Positions 7,141 through 13,823 of a stretch of 15,618 nt of DNA are shown here, one piece after another. The DNA is from JABDGC01 sp964466595. GTDB taxonomy: Bacteria; Pseudomonadota; Gammaproteobacteria; DSM-16500. Each line of letters begins with the position of its first letter. Position 1 is the first letter of the stretch. The notes under the pieces are model-generated. The model saw only the letters and a list, made by a program, of their open reading frames with translations. It did not search any database and was not told where the DNA came from. The position numbers were made by a program, and so were the translations under genes. The stretch covers positions 1 through 15,618 of the forward strand of contig CAYXNR010000052.1 in NCBI GenBank assembly GCA_964466595.1, read 5' to 3'.

Positions 7141-8368
7141 TATTAATAGTTTCGTGCGATTTTGAAAAAATCTTTTGGAAGGCATAGCCCATGCTATCTG
7201 CCATACTTCGCCATAGGGAACCACGAGGATTACTTTCAAGGGCGATGATAGCTTGGCTAGCCAAAATTTGATTATTAATAGTTACGTTTAAAGTGCCCAG
7301 CGTTTGACCTTTTTCAATAGGCGCTTTGAGTGAATTCAGTAAAACAACATTCTTTTGAATATTTTTTACCTGATTGTTAGCTACAGTTAGATATAAATCC
7401 TCGGCCAAGCCTAAGCGAACTTCTTTATTGGCTCCCTTCCAAACATGAGCACTGCTGATGGTTTCGTTGGCACCGTAAATCTTATGGGTTTCATAGAAAC
7501 GAAAACCATAGTTTAAAAGACGGATCGATTCTTCGGTACGAACCACATCACTGGGAGAACCCATCACAACTGAGATGAGACGCATGTTATTCTTTTTGGC
7601 GGAGCCAATTAAACAATAACCAGCATCCTTGGTATGGCCGGTTTTGAGGCCGTCGGCTTCTGGCAGACGCCATAATAAACGATTACGATTAGGCTGGCGA
7701 ATGCCATTATAAGCAAACCATTTTTGAGCGAAGAAATGATAGTCTTCTGGAAAGCTTTTGATATAAGCCTGGGTGAGAAGCGCAAAATCACGAGGGGTTG
7801 AATAATGTTCTGGATCGGGCAAGCCGGTGCTATCCGTAAAATGAGAGTTGTTCATGCCGAGCTGTTTGGCTTGTGTATTCATCATGCTAGTAAAAGCATC
7901 TTCTGCGCTCGCAATATATTCTGCTAAAGCGATGGTGGCATCATTCCCGGAATCGACGACAACGCCTTGTAGCAGATCTTGTACAGAGACCTCATCATTG
8001 ACTTTGATGAACATGCGAGAACCCTCGGCTTTCCAAGCCTTAGAACTAATTCTCACCTTATCGTCCATGTGAATAGCACCGCTTTTAAGGGCACTGGAGA
8101 TGATATAGAGAGACATGAGTTTGGTTAAGCTGGCCGGTGGTAGATGCAAATCAGCATTCTTTTCTACGATGACTTTTCCACTATCAGCATCGATTAAAAT
8201 ATAGCCCTTTGCATTAATATTAGGTGCGGCAGGCGTGAAGGTAGGTTGGCTAGAGTTTGCTCCTATAGGAATAATAGGATTAGCAGAAGCAGCGTTCAGC
8301 AGGGTATTTGCTAAAAATAGACCAATTAGGGAAAGCAAAAAGGGGATGAGCTTTTTTTTGTGGTTCAT
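7133..8368 (-). CDS. dacA: D-alanyl-D-alanine carboxypeptidase (PBP5/6 family)
   Basis: This enzyme trims the terminal D-Ala from peptidoglycan stem peptides in the periplasm and so limits cross-linking. The 411-residue precursor starts with a signal peptide (MNHKKK, a hydrophobic core at about 7-24, then AASA). The penicillin-binding motifs are Ser80-Leu-Thr-Lys83 with the nucleophile Ser80, Ser140-Gly-Asn142, and Lys242-Thr-Gly244. A C-terminal domain follows (about 300-385). The end (SLWRSMADSMGYAFQKIFS) looks like the amphipathic helix that anchors this family to the outer face of the inner membrane. An AAAGGATAA site precedes the ATG. It is the first gene of the minus-strand cluster and diverges from the ComEA-like gene. 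Confidence 0.97.
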   Translation of the reverse strand: MNHKKKLIPFLLSLIGLFLANTLLNAASANPIIPIGANSSQPTFTPAAPNINAKGYILIDADSGKVIVEKNADLHLPPASLTKLMSLYIISSALKSGAIHMDDKVRISSKAWKAEGSRMFIKVNDEVSVQDLLQGVVVDSGNDATIALAEYIASAEDAFTSMMNTQAKQLGMNNSHFTDSTGLPDPEHYSTPRDFALLTQAYIKSFPEDYHFFAQKWFAYNGIRQPNRNRLLWRLPEADGLKTGHTKDAGYCLIGSAKKNNMRLISVVMGSPSDVVRTEESIRLLNYGFRFYETHKIYGANETISSAHVWKGANKEVRLGLAEDLYLTVANNQVKNIQKNVVLLNSLKAPIEKGQTLGTLNVTINNQILASQAIIALESNPRGSLWRSMADSMGYAFQKIFSKSHETINND

Positions 8369-8450
8369 GGGTTATCCTTTTACGAACAGGTTCGATTTTG
8401 AATAGAAGTTTATCATAAAAATATTTTTGTCTCGCTAGAGATTTTTAGGA

Positions 8451-8478
8451 TTGCAATCCCCTAGGGTTTCCTTATAAT
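8451..8478 (+). promoter_or_regulatory. Sigma-70-type promoter for the ComEA-like gene
   Basis: A consensus -10 box TATAAT (8473-8478) lies 16 bp after TTGCAA (8451-8456), a 4-of-6 match to the -35 consensus. The predicted start near 8485 leaves a leader of about 30 nt containing the GGAG site (8505-8508) of the downstream gene. The rest of the 147-bp divergent spacer is AT-rich. On the minus strand it holds only a possible -10 (TATGAT at 8417-8412) for dacA without a clear -35. Confidence 0.7.
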
Positions 8479-8515
8479 TCGTGTGGGATTCTATTAATTT
8501 TCATGGAGAAATTTT

Positions 8516-8863
8516 ATGTCATTTTATCATTCCTTACTCGCTGCTACTACTGCTTTAGCGCTAGCGCTACCTGTTTTTGCTGATGAAGCTCCCTCTGCTA
8601 CTAATTCCGGTGGTGCAGAACCTGCTGTTCAGACTACCTCTCAAGCGCTTGTTCAGCAAACGAAGATGAATATTAACAAAGCAACTGTAAAAGATTTGGT
8701 CAAGGTAAAAGGCATTTCTTCCAAGATGGCAAAAGCAGCGGTTGCCTATCGCAAAAAAAATGGCGATTTCAAATCTTTGGATGATTTAAAAAATGTAAAA
8801 GGCTTTAAAAAATTAAATGCAGATCAAATGAAAAATATTCAAGATCAATTAACAACAGGCTAG
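8516..8863 (+). CDS. ComEA-like helix-hairpin-helix protein, exported
   Basis: The 115-residue protein has a signal peptide (hydrophobic residues about 7-20, probable cleavage after VFA at 22). A low-complexity linker follows (about 23-48), then a paired helix-hairpin-helix domain (51-112) containing MNINKATVKDLVKVKGI and DLKNVKGFKKL. This is the ComEA/YbaV pattern, a small periplasmic DNA-binding protein. In naturally transformable bacteria ComEA pulls incoming DNA through the outer membrane; a role in DNA uptake is inferred. It has a GGAG site 7 bp before ATG, its own promoter, and heads a run with a small membrane protein and recJ. Confidence 0.88.
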   Translation: MSFYHSLLAATTALALALPVFADEAPSATNSGGAEPAVQTTSQALVQQTKMNINKATVKDLVKVKGISSKMAKAAVAYRKKNGDFKSLDDLKNVKGFKKLNADQMKNIQDQLTTG

Positions 8864-8880
8864 GTGGTTCTTTTCAGCTT

Positions 8881-9180
8881 ATGTCATCAAAAGAAATACA
8901 AGCCTCTTTTTTGCCTTATAAAAACCTGGCCCTTGCTTTATTATTTTCGGTATTTTTAGGTCCAATCGGATTACTATATGCAACGGCCAGGGGTGGTATA
9001 ATCATGTTCGTGGTCGCCTTTGTTGTAATAAGCAGTCGTTTTCCGGTGCCGATCATTCTCATGTGGGTTTCCTGTTGCATTTGGAGTGTGTTAGCAACCA
9101 ATCGTTATAATTATAAAATTCTAAAAGCACGGATGAGGAACAATCATGAAAAAAATTATTCGGCGCAAGCTTCCCAATAA
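8881..9180 (+). CDS. Small membrane protein of unknown function
   Basis: The 99-residue protein has two or three hydrophobic segments (about residues 15-34 and 38-54, and a third at about 55-72), with a Gly-Pro-containing turn FLGPIGLLYATARGG, and a charged, basic C-terminal tail. I recognise this layout from small conserved inner-membrane proteins but cannot name a function. The gene starts 17 bp after the ComEA-like stop and has only an AGGTGG sequence at a rather long distance from the ATG. Its last 35 bp overlap recJ, which suggests cotranscription and coupled translation. Frame conservation and the hydrophobic pattern support it being real. Confidence 0.75.
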   Translation: MSSKEIQASFLPYKNLALALLFSVFLGPIGLLYATARGGIIMFVVAFVVISSRFPVPIILMWVSCCIWSVLATNRYNYKILKARMRNNHEKNYSAQASQ

Positions 9181-10870
9181 ACCTGTTTGCTTTAGTACGG
9201 CAACCCATCCTTTATTGCAGCGTATTTATCAGACACGGGGACTCGTCTCTGATCAGGAACTGGAGCGTGGTTTGGATAGGTTGTTACCCTTTGAGGGTTT
9301 ACTGGGTTTAGATCGGGCAGTCTTTCTCCTTGCGGAAGTTTTAGCAAAACAAGAAAAAATTTTGATTGTTGGCGATTTTGATGCTGATGGTGCAACTAGC
9401 ACTGCGCTTGCTATTCGTGCTTTAAAAAGCTTTGGTGCCAAAGCAATTGATTTTTTAGTCCCCAACCGTTTTGCTTTTGGCTATGGCTTAACGCCAGAGC
9501 TTGTTGAAGTGGCTAAGGATTTCAAACCCTCCCTCATTATTACTGTTGATAATGGTATAGCTAATCATGCCGGCGTGGCTGCTGCCAAAGCAGCGGGGAT
9601 AGCTGTCTTGATTACCGACCATCATTTGCCGAGTTCGACGCTTCCTGAAGCCGATGCCATTGTGAATCCCAATCAACCCGAGGATCCTTTCCCTAGTAAA
9701 AATCTAGCAGGCGTTGGCGTCATTTTTTATGTGATGCTCGCTCTGCGACGTTATTTGCTTAGCCAAGCTTGGTTTAGTAAACAAAATTTGCCGGAACCGA
9801 AGATGTCTTCCTTATTGGATTTGGTTGCTCTCGGGACGGTAGCAGATTTGGTGCCACTTGATTTTAATAATCGAATTTTAGTCCATCAAGGTTTAGGCCG
9901 TATCCGACAGGGTTTAGGTGTTCCCGGCATTCGAGCCCTCTTGGAAATCGCGGGTAAAACGCATGAACGAGCGAGTACTGCGGATTTGGGTTATATCGTG
10001 GCAGCCCGTTTAAATGCAGCTGGTCGAATGGAGGACATGTCTTTTGGGATTCATTGTCTTTTGGCAGACGAGATGACCGAGGCTAAAGAAAGAGCTCAGA
10101 AATTAAATCGACTCAATGAAGAGCGTCGTGTTGTTGAACAAAGCATGCATGAGAGTGCGCTTAAAATTTTAAATCGTTTTCAAAAACAGGCTAAGCTTTC
10201 CTTACCCAAGGGAGTTTGCTTATTTGATCCAAGCTGGCATCAAGGCGTGATTGGTATTCTCGCTTCTCGAATCAAGGACCGAGTCCATCGGCCTGTTATT
10301 ATTTTTGCGAAAGCAAGTGAAACAGAGTTAAAGGGTTCTGCTCGTTCTATTCCCAAGGTCCACATTCGAGATGTCTTAGCGAATGTTGCAGCACGCTACC
10401 CATCCCTCATTAAAAAATTTGGTGGCCATGCTATGGCAGCTGGCCTAAGCATAGAGCGTTCTGCTTTTGAAGATTTTTCAAAAGCTTTTAATAGCGTTTT
10501 AGCAGAATGCCTCAGTGATGAAGATTTACAACCCTATATTCCAAGTGATGGTGAACTCAAGGAAGAAGAATTTACTTTAGCCATAGCAGAAATGCTCAAT
10601 CAAGCCGGACCCTGGGGCCAGTCTTTTCCAGAACCGGTGTTCGATGATGTTTTTCGCATTCTGGACCAACGTTTAGTTGCGAACAAACATTTGAAAATGA
10701 CCTTGGCTAAAGGCAATCGTCAACTGGAGGCTGTTGCTTTTAATATCGATCAAGCGCAATGGCCCAATTATCGCTGCCAGGAGATTTATGCAGCCTTTCG
10801 CTTGGATATTAATGAGTTTCGTAATCGACGGAGTGTGCAGCTGCTTCTGGATTATTTAGAGCCTGTTTAA
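9146..10870 (+). CDS. recJ: Single-stranded-DNA-specific 5'-3' exonuclease RecJ
   Basis: RecJ degrades single-stranded DNA from the 5' end in RecF-type recombination, mismatch repair and base excision repair. The 574-residue protein (E. coli 577) shows the DHH phosphoesterase motifs in order: DFDADG at 77-82, DNG at 135-137, DHH at 158-160 and LVALGTVADLVPL at about 226-238. The DHHA1 domain has GGHAMAAGLS at 426-435, and a C-terminal OB-like domain follows. The ATG at 9146 is preceded by GAGGAA (9135-9140), a good ribosome binding site inside the preceding gene. In E. coli recJ sits next to prfB; here it follows a ComEA-like gene. Confidence 0.98.
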   Translation: MKKIIRRKLPNKPVCFSTATHPLLQRIYQTRGLVSDQELERGLDRLLPFEGLLGLDRAVFLLAEVLAKQEKILIVGDFDADGATSTALAIRALKSFGAKAIDFLVPNRFAFGYGLTPELVEVAKDFKPSLIITVDNGIANHAGVAAAKAAGIAVLITDHHLPSSTLPEADAIVNPNQPEDPFPSKNLAGVGVIFYVMLALRRYLLSQAWFSKQNLPEPKMSSLLDLVALGTVADLVPLDFNNRILVHQGLGRIRQGLGVPGIRALLEIAGKTHERASTADLGYIVAARLNAAGRMEDMSFGIHCLLADEMTEAKERAQKLNRLNEERRVVEQSMHESALKILNRFQKQAKLSLPKGVCLFDPSWHQGVIGILASRIKDRVHRPVIIFAKASETELKGSARSIPKVHIRDVLANVAARYPSLIKKFGGHAMAAGLSIERSAFEDFSKAFNSVLAECLSDEDLQPYIPSDGELKEEEFTLAIAEMLNQAGPWGQSFPEPVFDDVFRILDQRLVANKHLKMTLAKGNRQLEAVAFNIDQAQWPNYRCQEIYAAFRLDINEFRNRRSVQLLLDYLEPV

Positions 10871-10929
10871 GCGAGCAGGCAAATCCTACTTGTATTGTAC
10901 TGTAAATTCGGTATTGGAGGTAAATAAGC

Positions 10930-11189
10930 ATGAGTACTAAAAATGTTAATGCAGATGTTTTAAATTTTTTAGAAGGGTATCACAAGCTGTTTTTGCCAAA
11001 AAATTAAAGATAACACGTCAACGCTTATGTGATATTGAACATGGACGTAGTCGTATTAGTCCTAAGCTTGCTGCTGTGTTTGCTAGAAAACTGAGGTACA
11101 GTGAGTCCCAGTTTATTTGTCTGGCGCTTCAGGACATTTTAGATAGGGATGATCTGGATTATAAAATCGAGTTGCAAGACGCAGCTTGA
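10930..11189 (+). pseudogene. Frameshifted XRE-family HTH (antitoxin-like) gene
   Basis: A strong GGAGGT site (10916-10921) precedes ATG 10930. Frame 1 gives MSTKNVNADVLNFLEG and then hits TAA at 11005. The frame entered at TCA (10980) continues with SQAVFAKKLKITRQRLCDIE, a helix-turn-helix of the XRE/HigA type, and runs on to TGA at 11187-11189. Restoring one T (GGG-TTA-TCA in place of GGGTATCA) joins the halves into about 86 residues, so a single-base deletion explains the break. No partner toxin gene lies next to it. It could be a dead antitoxin or orphan regulator; a sequencing error cannot be excluded. It occupies most of the spacer between recJ and the glycosylase gene; the remaining flanks show nothing else. 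Confidence 0.8.
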
Positions 11190-11207
11190 CAGATTTTATT
11201 TGTATTT

Positions 11208-11858
11208 TCATTTTATTTGTTCTTTGACTAAGAGCCAATCTTTCCAAGCCTCGGCTTTATCACGCGGATTGCGTAATAAATAAGCTGGATGGTAGCTAAC
11301 GATGAGCGGTGTTTGCTCTTGTCCATAATGATGAATTTTTCCTCTCAATTGAGAGAGCGCTTGCTTGGTTTTTAGCAAATAATGTGCTGCAATTCTGCCG
11401 ACAGCAACCAGTATTTTAGGTTGAATCAAAGCAATTTGACGATCTAAAAAAGGCGTACACAGGGCTACTTCTTCTGGCTGGGGGTCACGATTCTGAGGAG
11501 GACGGCATTTGAGAATATTAGCGATATAAACCTGGCTTCTTTCTTGTTTAATAGCCTTGAGCATGGCAGTCAGTAAGAGTCCCGCACGACCGACAAAGGG
11601 TTCTCCTTGCTGATCCTCATAAAAACCCGGGGCTTCACCAATAATCATTAAATGGGCTTTGCGATTGCCAACGCCAAAAACTGTTTGTGTTCGTGAATTT
11701 TGCAAGCCACAGGCGGTACAATGGGCTACAGCCTGTTCAAGCTTTTCCCAATCGAAAGGGGGTTCTTTTTTAGCTTGTTCAACAAGAGCCGGTGTTTCCC
11801 GTGGTTGCCAGACAGCAATGCCGAGTGCAGCGAGGTAGTGATTTTTATTCATAGTCAT
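11208..11858 (-). CDS. Uracil-DNA glycosylase, family 4 (Fe-S type)
   Basis: The enzyme removes uracil from DNA, starting base excision repair. The 216-residue protein has four cysteines in family-4 positions (C47 and C50 in CTACGL, C118 in LKCRPP, C134) that would hold a 4Fe-4S cluster. Motif GEAPG is at 74-78, NILKCRPPQNRDP at 114-126 and HPAYLLR at 190-196. Its ATG (11858) abuts a TAA (11861-11859) that is the fossil stop codon of a malic enzyme tail copy. The local ribosome binding sequence AAGAAAGA therefore lies inside that tail. A second ATG at 11852 is possible. It now sits downstream of the GTPase gene on the same strand. Confidence 0.95.
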   Translation of the reverse strand: MTMNKNHYLAALGIAVWQPRETPALVEQAKKEPPFDWEKLEQAVAHCTACGLQNSRTQTVFGVGNRKAHLMIIGEAPGFYEDQQGEPFVGRAGLLLTAMLKAIKQERSQVYIANILKCRPPQNRDPQPEEVALCTPFLDRQIALIQPKILVAVGRIAAHYLLKTKQALSQLRGKIHHYGQEQTPLIVSYHPAYLLRNPRDKAEAWKDWLLVKEQIK

Positions 11859-11940
11859 TTAATCTTTCTTATAAGGATAATAGCGGGCTTCCCAGATCAT
11901 ATTATCGATAATATGTTCAAGATCAAGTGCTGGATCAACT
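11859..11940 (-). repeat. Left 82-bp direct repeat: fossil 3' end of the malic enzyme gene
   Basis: This segment matches 13742-13823 at 79 of 82 positions, in the same orientation. It encodes, without a start, the last residues of the malic enzyme (from VDPALDLEH to YPYKKD) and its TAA. Two differences are silent and one changes Leu to Ile. It lies 3 bp beyond the GTPase stop and touches the glycosylase start. It behaves like one attachment-site copy flanking an inserted module. Confidence 0.95.
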
Positions 11941-11943
11941 TAG

Positions 11944-13308
11944 TCACTTAAGGCGTTTTTTAGCTTCCAAAGCCTTCAGAATTCTTTCTCTACTAATTTC
12001 TGGTCTCTGTTTATTCAAACCCTGATGTAACGCTTCAGCCCTCTGATGAAGCTGGATAGCAGCCTTAATCAAGTTTTGGTTTTTCTCTAAGCCCTGGCGG
12101 ATATTTTTCTGATTTATCTTCTTTCCCATATAAAAAGAAGCAGCGCCAATTATCGCATCACCGGTCCCAGCCATTACAGCTGTTGCACCTCCTACCGCAA
12201 GCGTTTTAGCACCCAAAAGCGTTGCTAGCAAACTGCTTCCTCCCGAAGGAATAGCCAAAGCAATTCCAGCCACAATTAAAGCAACACCTCCGAAAATCAT
12301 GAGGGCTCCACCGGCTTGTTTAAGTGCTGATTTTTTATTTAAATCATTTGCAATCTGCCCTAGTTTCTCGATTTTACCTGCGAAGAGTATTTTATTCACT
12401 TCATTAGGAATGTAGGAATCATCTAAGCCCTTACTAAAGTAAAGAATATTCTCGAGCGCCTCTGTTAGGAGATCCATCTCGGAATCAGAAAGGGGTTTAT
12501 GCTGATTTTCAAAAGCAAGAGAAGCCTGTTTACAAAATTCTTTTGCCGCCTGTACCAATAGCTTTCGCTGTGCCTTAAACAATAGCTCTCCCGGATCGTT
12601 GCTAGAGTTTTTGTCTTCAATCAAATACTCGTTAAGTATCTGATGTGCTTTTAAAAATCTTTCTCGCGGAGTTCCCTTATCTTCATGAGCTACTTTCTTA
12701 GGAAAATTGGTAGCCCTTGCTTGAAGTTCATCTTTTTCTTCTACTTGTGCATGTTTATTTAATGACGAAACATCAACAGCATCGGGAATTGCTGATTTGA
12801 TACGCTGTGAGAGATCCTCGTCCTTTTTTGCTGAACAGGCTACAAAACTGGATTTTATTCCTAACTCCCGGGCTGCTGCTATTTGAGCCTCTTCTATCGT
12901 AAATAATTTTTTGGAAGCGTCGGTTTTTGTTACTACAAAAATACATTTTGCTTCAGGAAAATGTATTTTTGCTTTTTCAATAGTTTCCCTTAAATAGGCG
13001 AGCTGCTTCGCTAGGTCTTGAGTACAATCTAAGGTAAAGACGAGAGTACGGTCTTTTTGGGCTTCTGGTTCTGAGCCAAAAGCAATGGCTTGATTTATCT
13101 CATCGTTTAGAGTATCTCCGACAAAACGATTGTTGATCCCATCATAACGATTACCGACCTCGTAAAAATAGCTATCGACACCATCCTTAAGCTCTACATC
13201 GGCAGTAGGGCTATATTTCTCTTGAAAGCCCTCTCCCAGCATTCGAGATATTAAACTGCTTTTCCCAGATTGAGGTACTCCAAAAAAAACCAATTTTGAT
13301 TTGGCCAT
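11944..13308 (-). CDS. Arf/Ras-like small GTPase with hydrophobic C-terminal region
   Basis: The 454-residue protein starts with a small-GTPase domain (about 1-180). The P-loop is GVPQSGKS at 10-17; a Thr in YSPTADVE (about 33-40) could be the switch I Thr. G4 is TKTD at 127-130 and G5 is SAK at 159-161. The G3 motif is abnormal: EVGNR at about 50-54 where Arf proteins have DVGGQ. A helical region follows (about 205-325), then a long Gly/Ala-rich hydrophobic stretch (about 332-395) that could form a membrane hairpin, and a basic helical tail. Eukaryote-like GTPases in intracellular bacteria are often secreted effectors that act on host membranes; that role is inferred. I preferred ATG 13308 over GTG 13311. 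It lies inside the repeat-bounded module. Confidence 0.85.
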   Translation of the reverse strand: MAKSKLVFFGVPQSGKSSLISRMLGEGFQEKYSPTADVELKDGVDSYFYEVGNRYDGINNRFVGDTLNDEINQAIAFGSEPEAQKDRTLVFTLDCTQDLAKQLAYLRETIEKAKIHFPEAKCIFVVTKTDASKKLFTIEEAQIAAARELGIKSSFVACSAKKDEDLSQRIKSAIPDAVDVSSLNKHAQVEEKDELQARATNFPKKVAHEDKGTPRERFLKAHQILNEYLIEDKNSSNDPGELLFKAQRKLLVQAAKEFCKQASLAFENQHKPLSDSEMDLLTEALENILYFSKGLDDSYIPNEVNKILFAGKIEKLGQIANDLNKKSALKQAGGALMIFGGVALIVAGIALAIPSGGSSLLATLLGAKTLAVGGATAVMAGTGDAIIGAASFYMGKKINQKNIRQGLEKNQNLIKAAIQLHQRAEALHQGLNKQRPEISRERILKALEAKKRLK

Positions 13309-13339
13309 CACTTCACCAATTTTAAATAATATTTAATTT

Positions 13340-13348
13340 ATTATAGCA
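13340..13348 (-). promoter_or_regulatory. Extended -10 promoter of the GTPase gene
   Basis: Read on the minus strand this is TGCTATAAT, a consensus -10 with the TGn extension. That can compensate for the poor -35 region here (only A-rich sequence at the right distance). The predicted start lies about 25 nt before ATG 13308. It suggests the GTPase gene carries its own promoter and does not depend on the malic enzyme transcript. Confidence 0.6.
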
Positions 13349-13411
13349 TTTTATGCGAAAAATATTTTTGCTTTGTTGCGCAAATTAATCAAAGGCTTGT
13401 AAGGTTTCTGA

Positions 13412-13539
13412 GTAAGTATTCGGTTAATCTGGAGAAGTTGTCATTCCGGCATGCTTTAAGCCGGAATCCAGGGCATGTAAAAGCCTGCCAGCTAAAAGCG
13501 TGCTGGCATGACAGAGTAAGGGGTTAACCAAATACTTAC
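13412..13539. mobile_element. Nested inverted-repeat element (MITE-like)
   Basis: The outer arms GTAAGTATTCGGTTAA (13412-13427) and its near complement at 13524-13539 match at 15 of 16 positions. Inside is a second inverted repeat, TGTCATTCCGGCATGC (13439-13454) against GCGTGCTGGCATGACA (13498-13513), matching at 13 of 16. The left inner arm also carries CCGGC...GCCGGAATCCAG, the same plan (TCAT-palindrome-ATCCAG) as the repeat at 7091-7116. No coding capacity is present. It occupies the spacer between the GTPase and the antitoxin remnant. Confidence 0.75.
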
Positions 13540-13602
13540 GTTTCTTGTTTGAGCGACTCAAAACATGTAATTAATATATACATATATCAAGCGGGTTTCC
13601 TT

Positions 13603-13745
13603 ATGAAAGCTTCCATTATCGATTTGCGATACAACATGCGCGAGCTTATTAAAGCACTTGATAGAAACGAAAAAGTTGAGGTTCTTTATTATCGAAAAAA
13701 ATAGCTGTTATCTACACGGATATATTAATTCGGGAGCGCAGTTAA
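13603..13745 (+). pseudogene. Truncated, frameshifted Phd/YefM-type antitoxin
   Basis: The frame from ATG 13603 gives MKASIIDLRYNMRELIKALD, then RNEKVEVLYYRKK and TAG (13702-13704). This is the N-terminal DNA-binding part of Phd/YefM antitoxins. A slip by one base in the A7 run (13695-13701) lets it continue KIAVIYTDILIRERS to a TAA at 13743-13745. KIAVI is what the family would have next. That second frame runs into the 82-bp repeat, so the normal C-terminal toxin-binding part (family about 75-85 residues) is lost. A possible promoter is TTGAGC (13549) and TAATAT (13572), 17 bp apart, followed by an AT-rich near-palindrome. No toxin gene follows. Confidence 0.75.
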
Positions 13746-13823
13746 TCTTTCTTATAAGGATAATAGCGAGCCTCCCAGATCATATTATCGATAAGATGTT
13801 CAAGATCAAGTGCTGGATCAACT
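13742..13823 (-). repeat. Right 82-bp direct repeat within the malic enzyme 3' end
   Basis: This is the copy that forms the actual end of the malic enzyme coding sequence, including the TAA stop (13744-13742). It matches 11859-11940 at 79 of 82 positions. The 1801 bp between the two copies hold the GTPase gene, the inverted-repeat element and the antitoxin remnant. The arrangement parallels elements that integrate into gene 3' ends and restore the gene, such as e14 in icd of E. coli; no integrase is visible here. Confidence 0.95.

Noticed and set aside
7141..7239. Longer LipB starting at 7239
   Set aside because: The extra 33 residues lie within dacA, have no resemblance to LipB, and the ATG at 7140 gives a standard overlap.
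10861..10880. GCCTG/CAGGC hairpin at the recJ end as terminator
   Set aside because: Short imperfect stem with a long loop and no T tract.
11700..11951. Two plus-strand open frames (here and 13658-13909) sharing IIA-PDHIID-like sequence
   Set aside because: Their similarity comes only from the 82-bp direct repeat read on the opposite strand; both are antisense to real genes.
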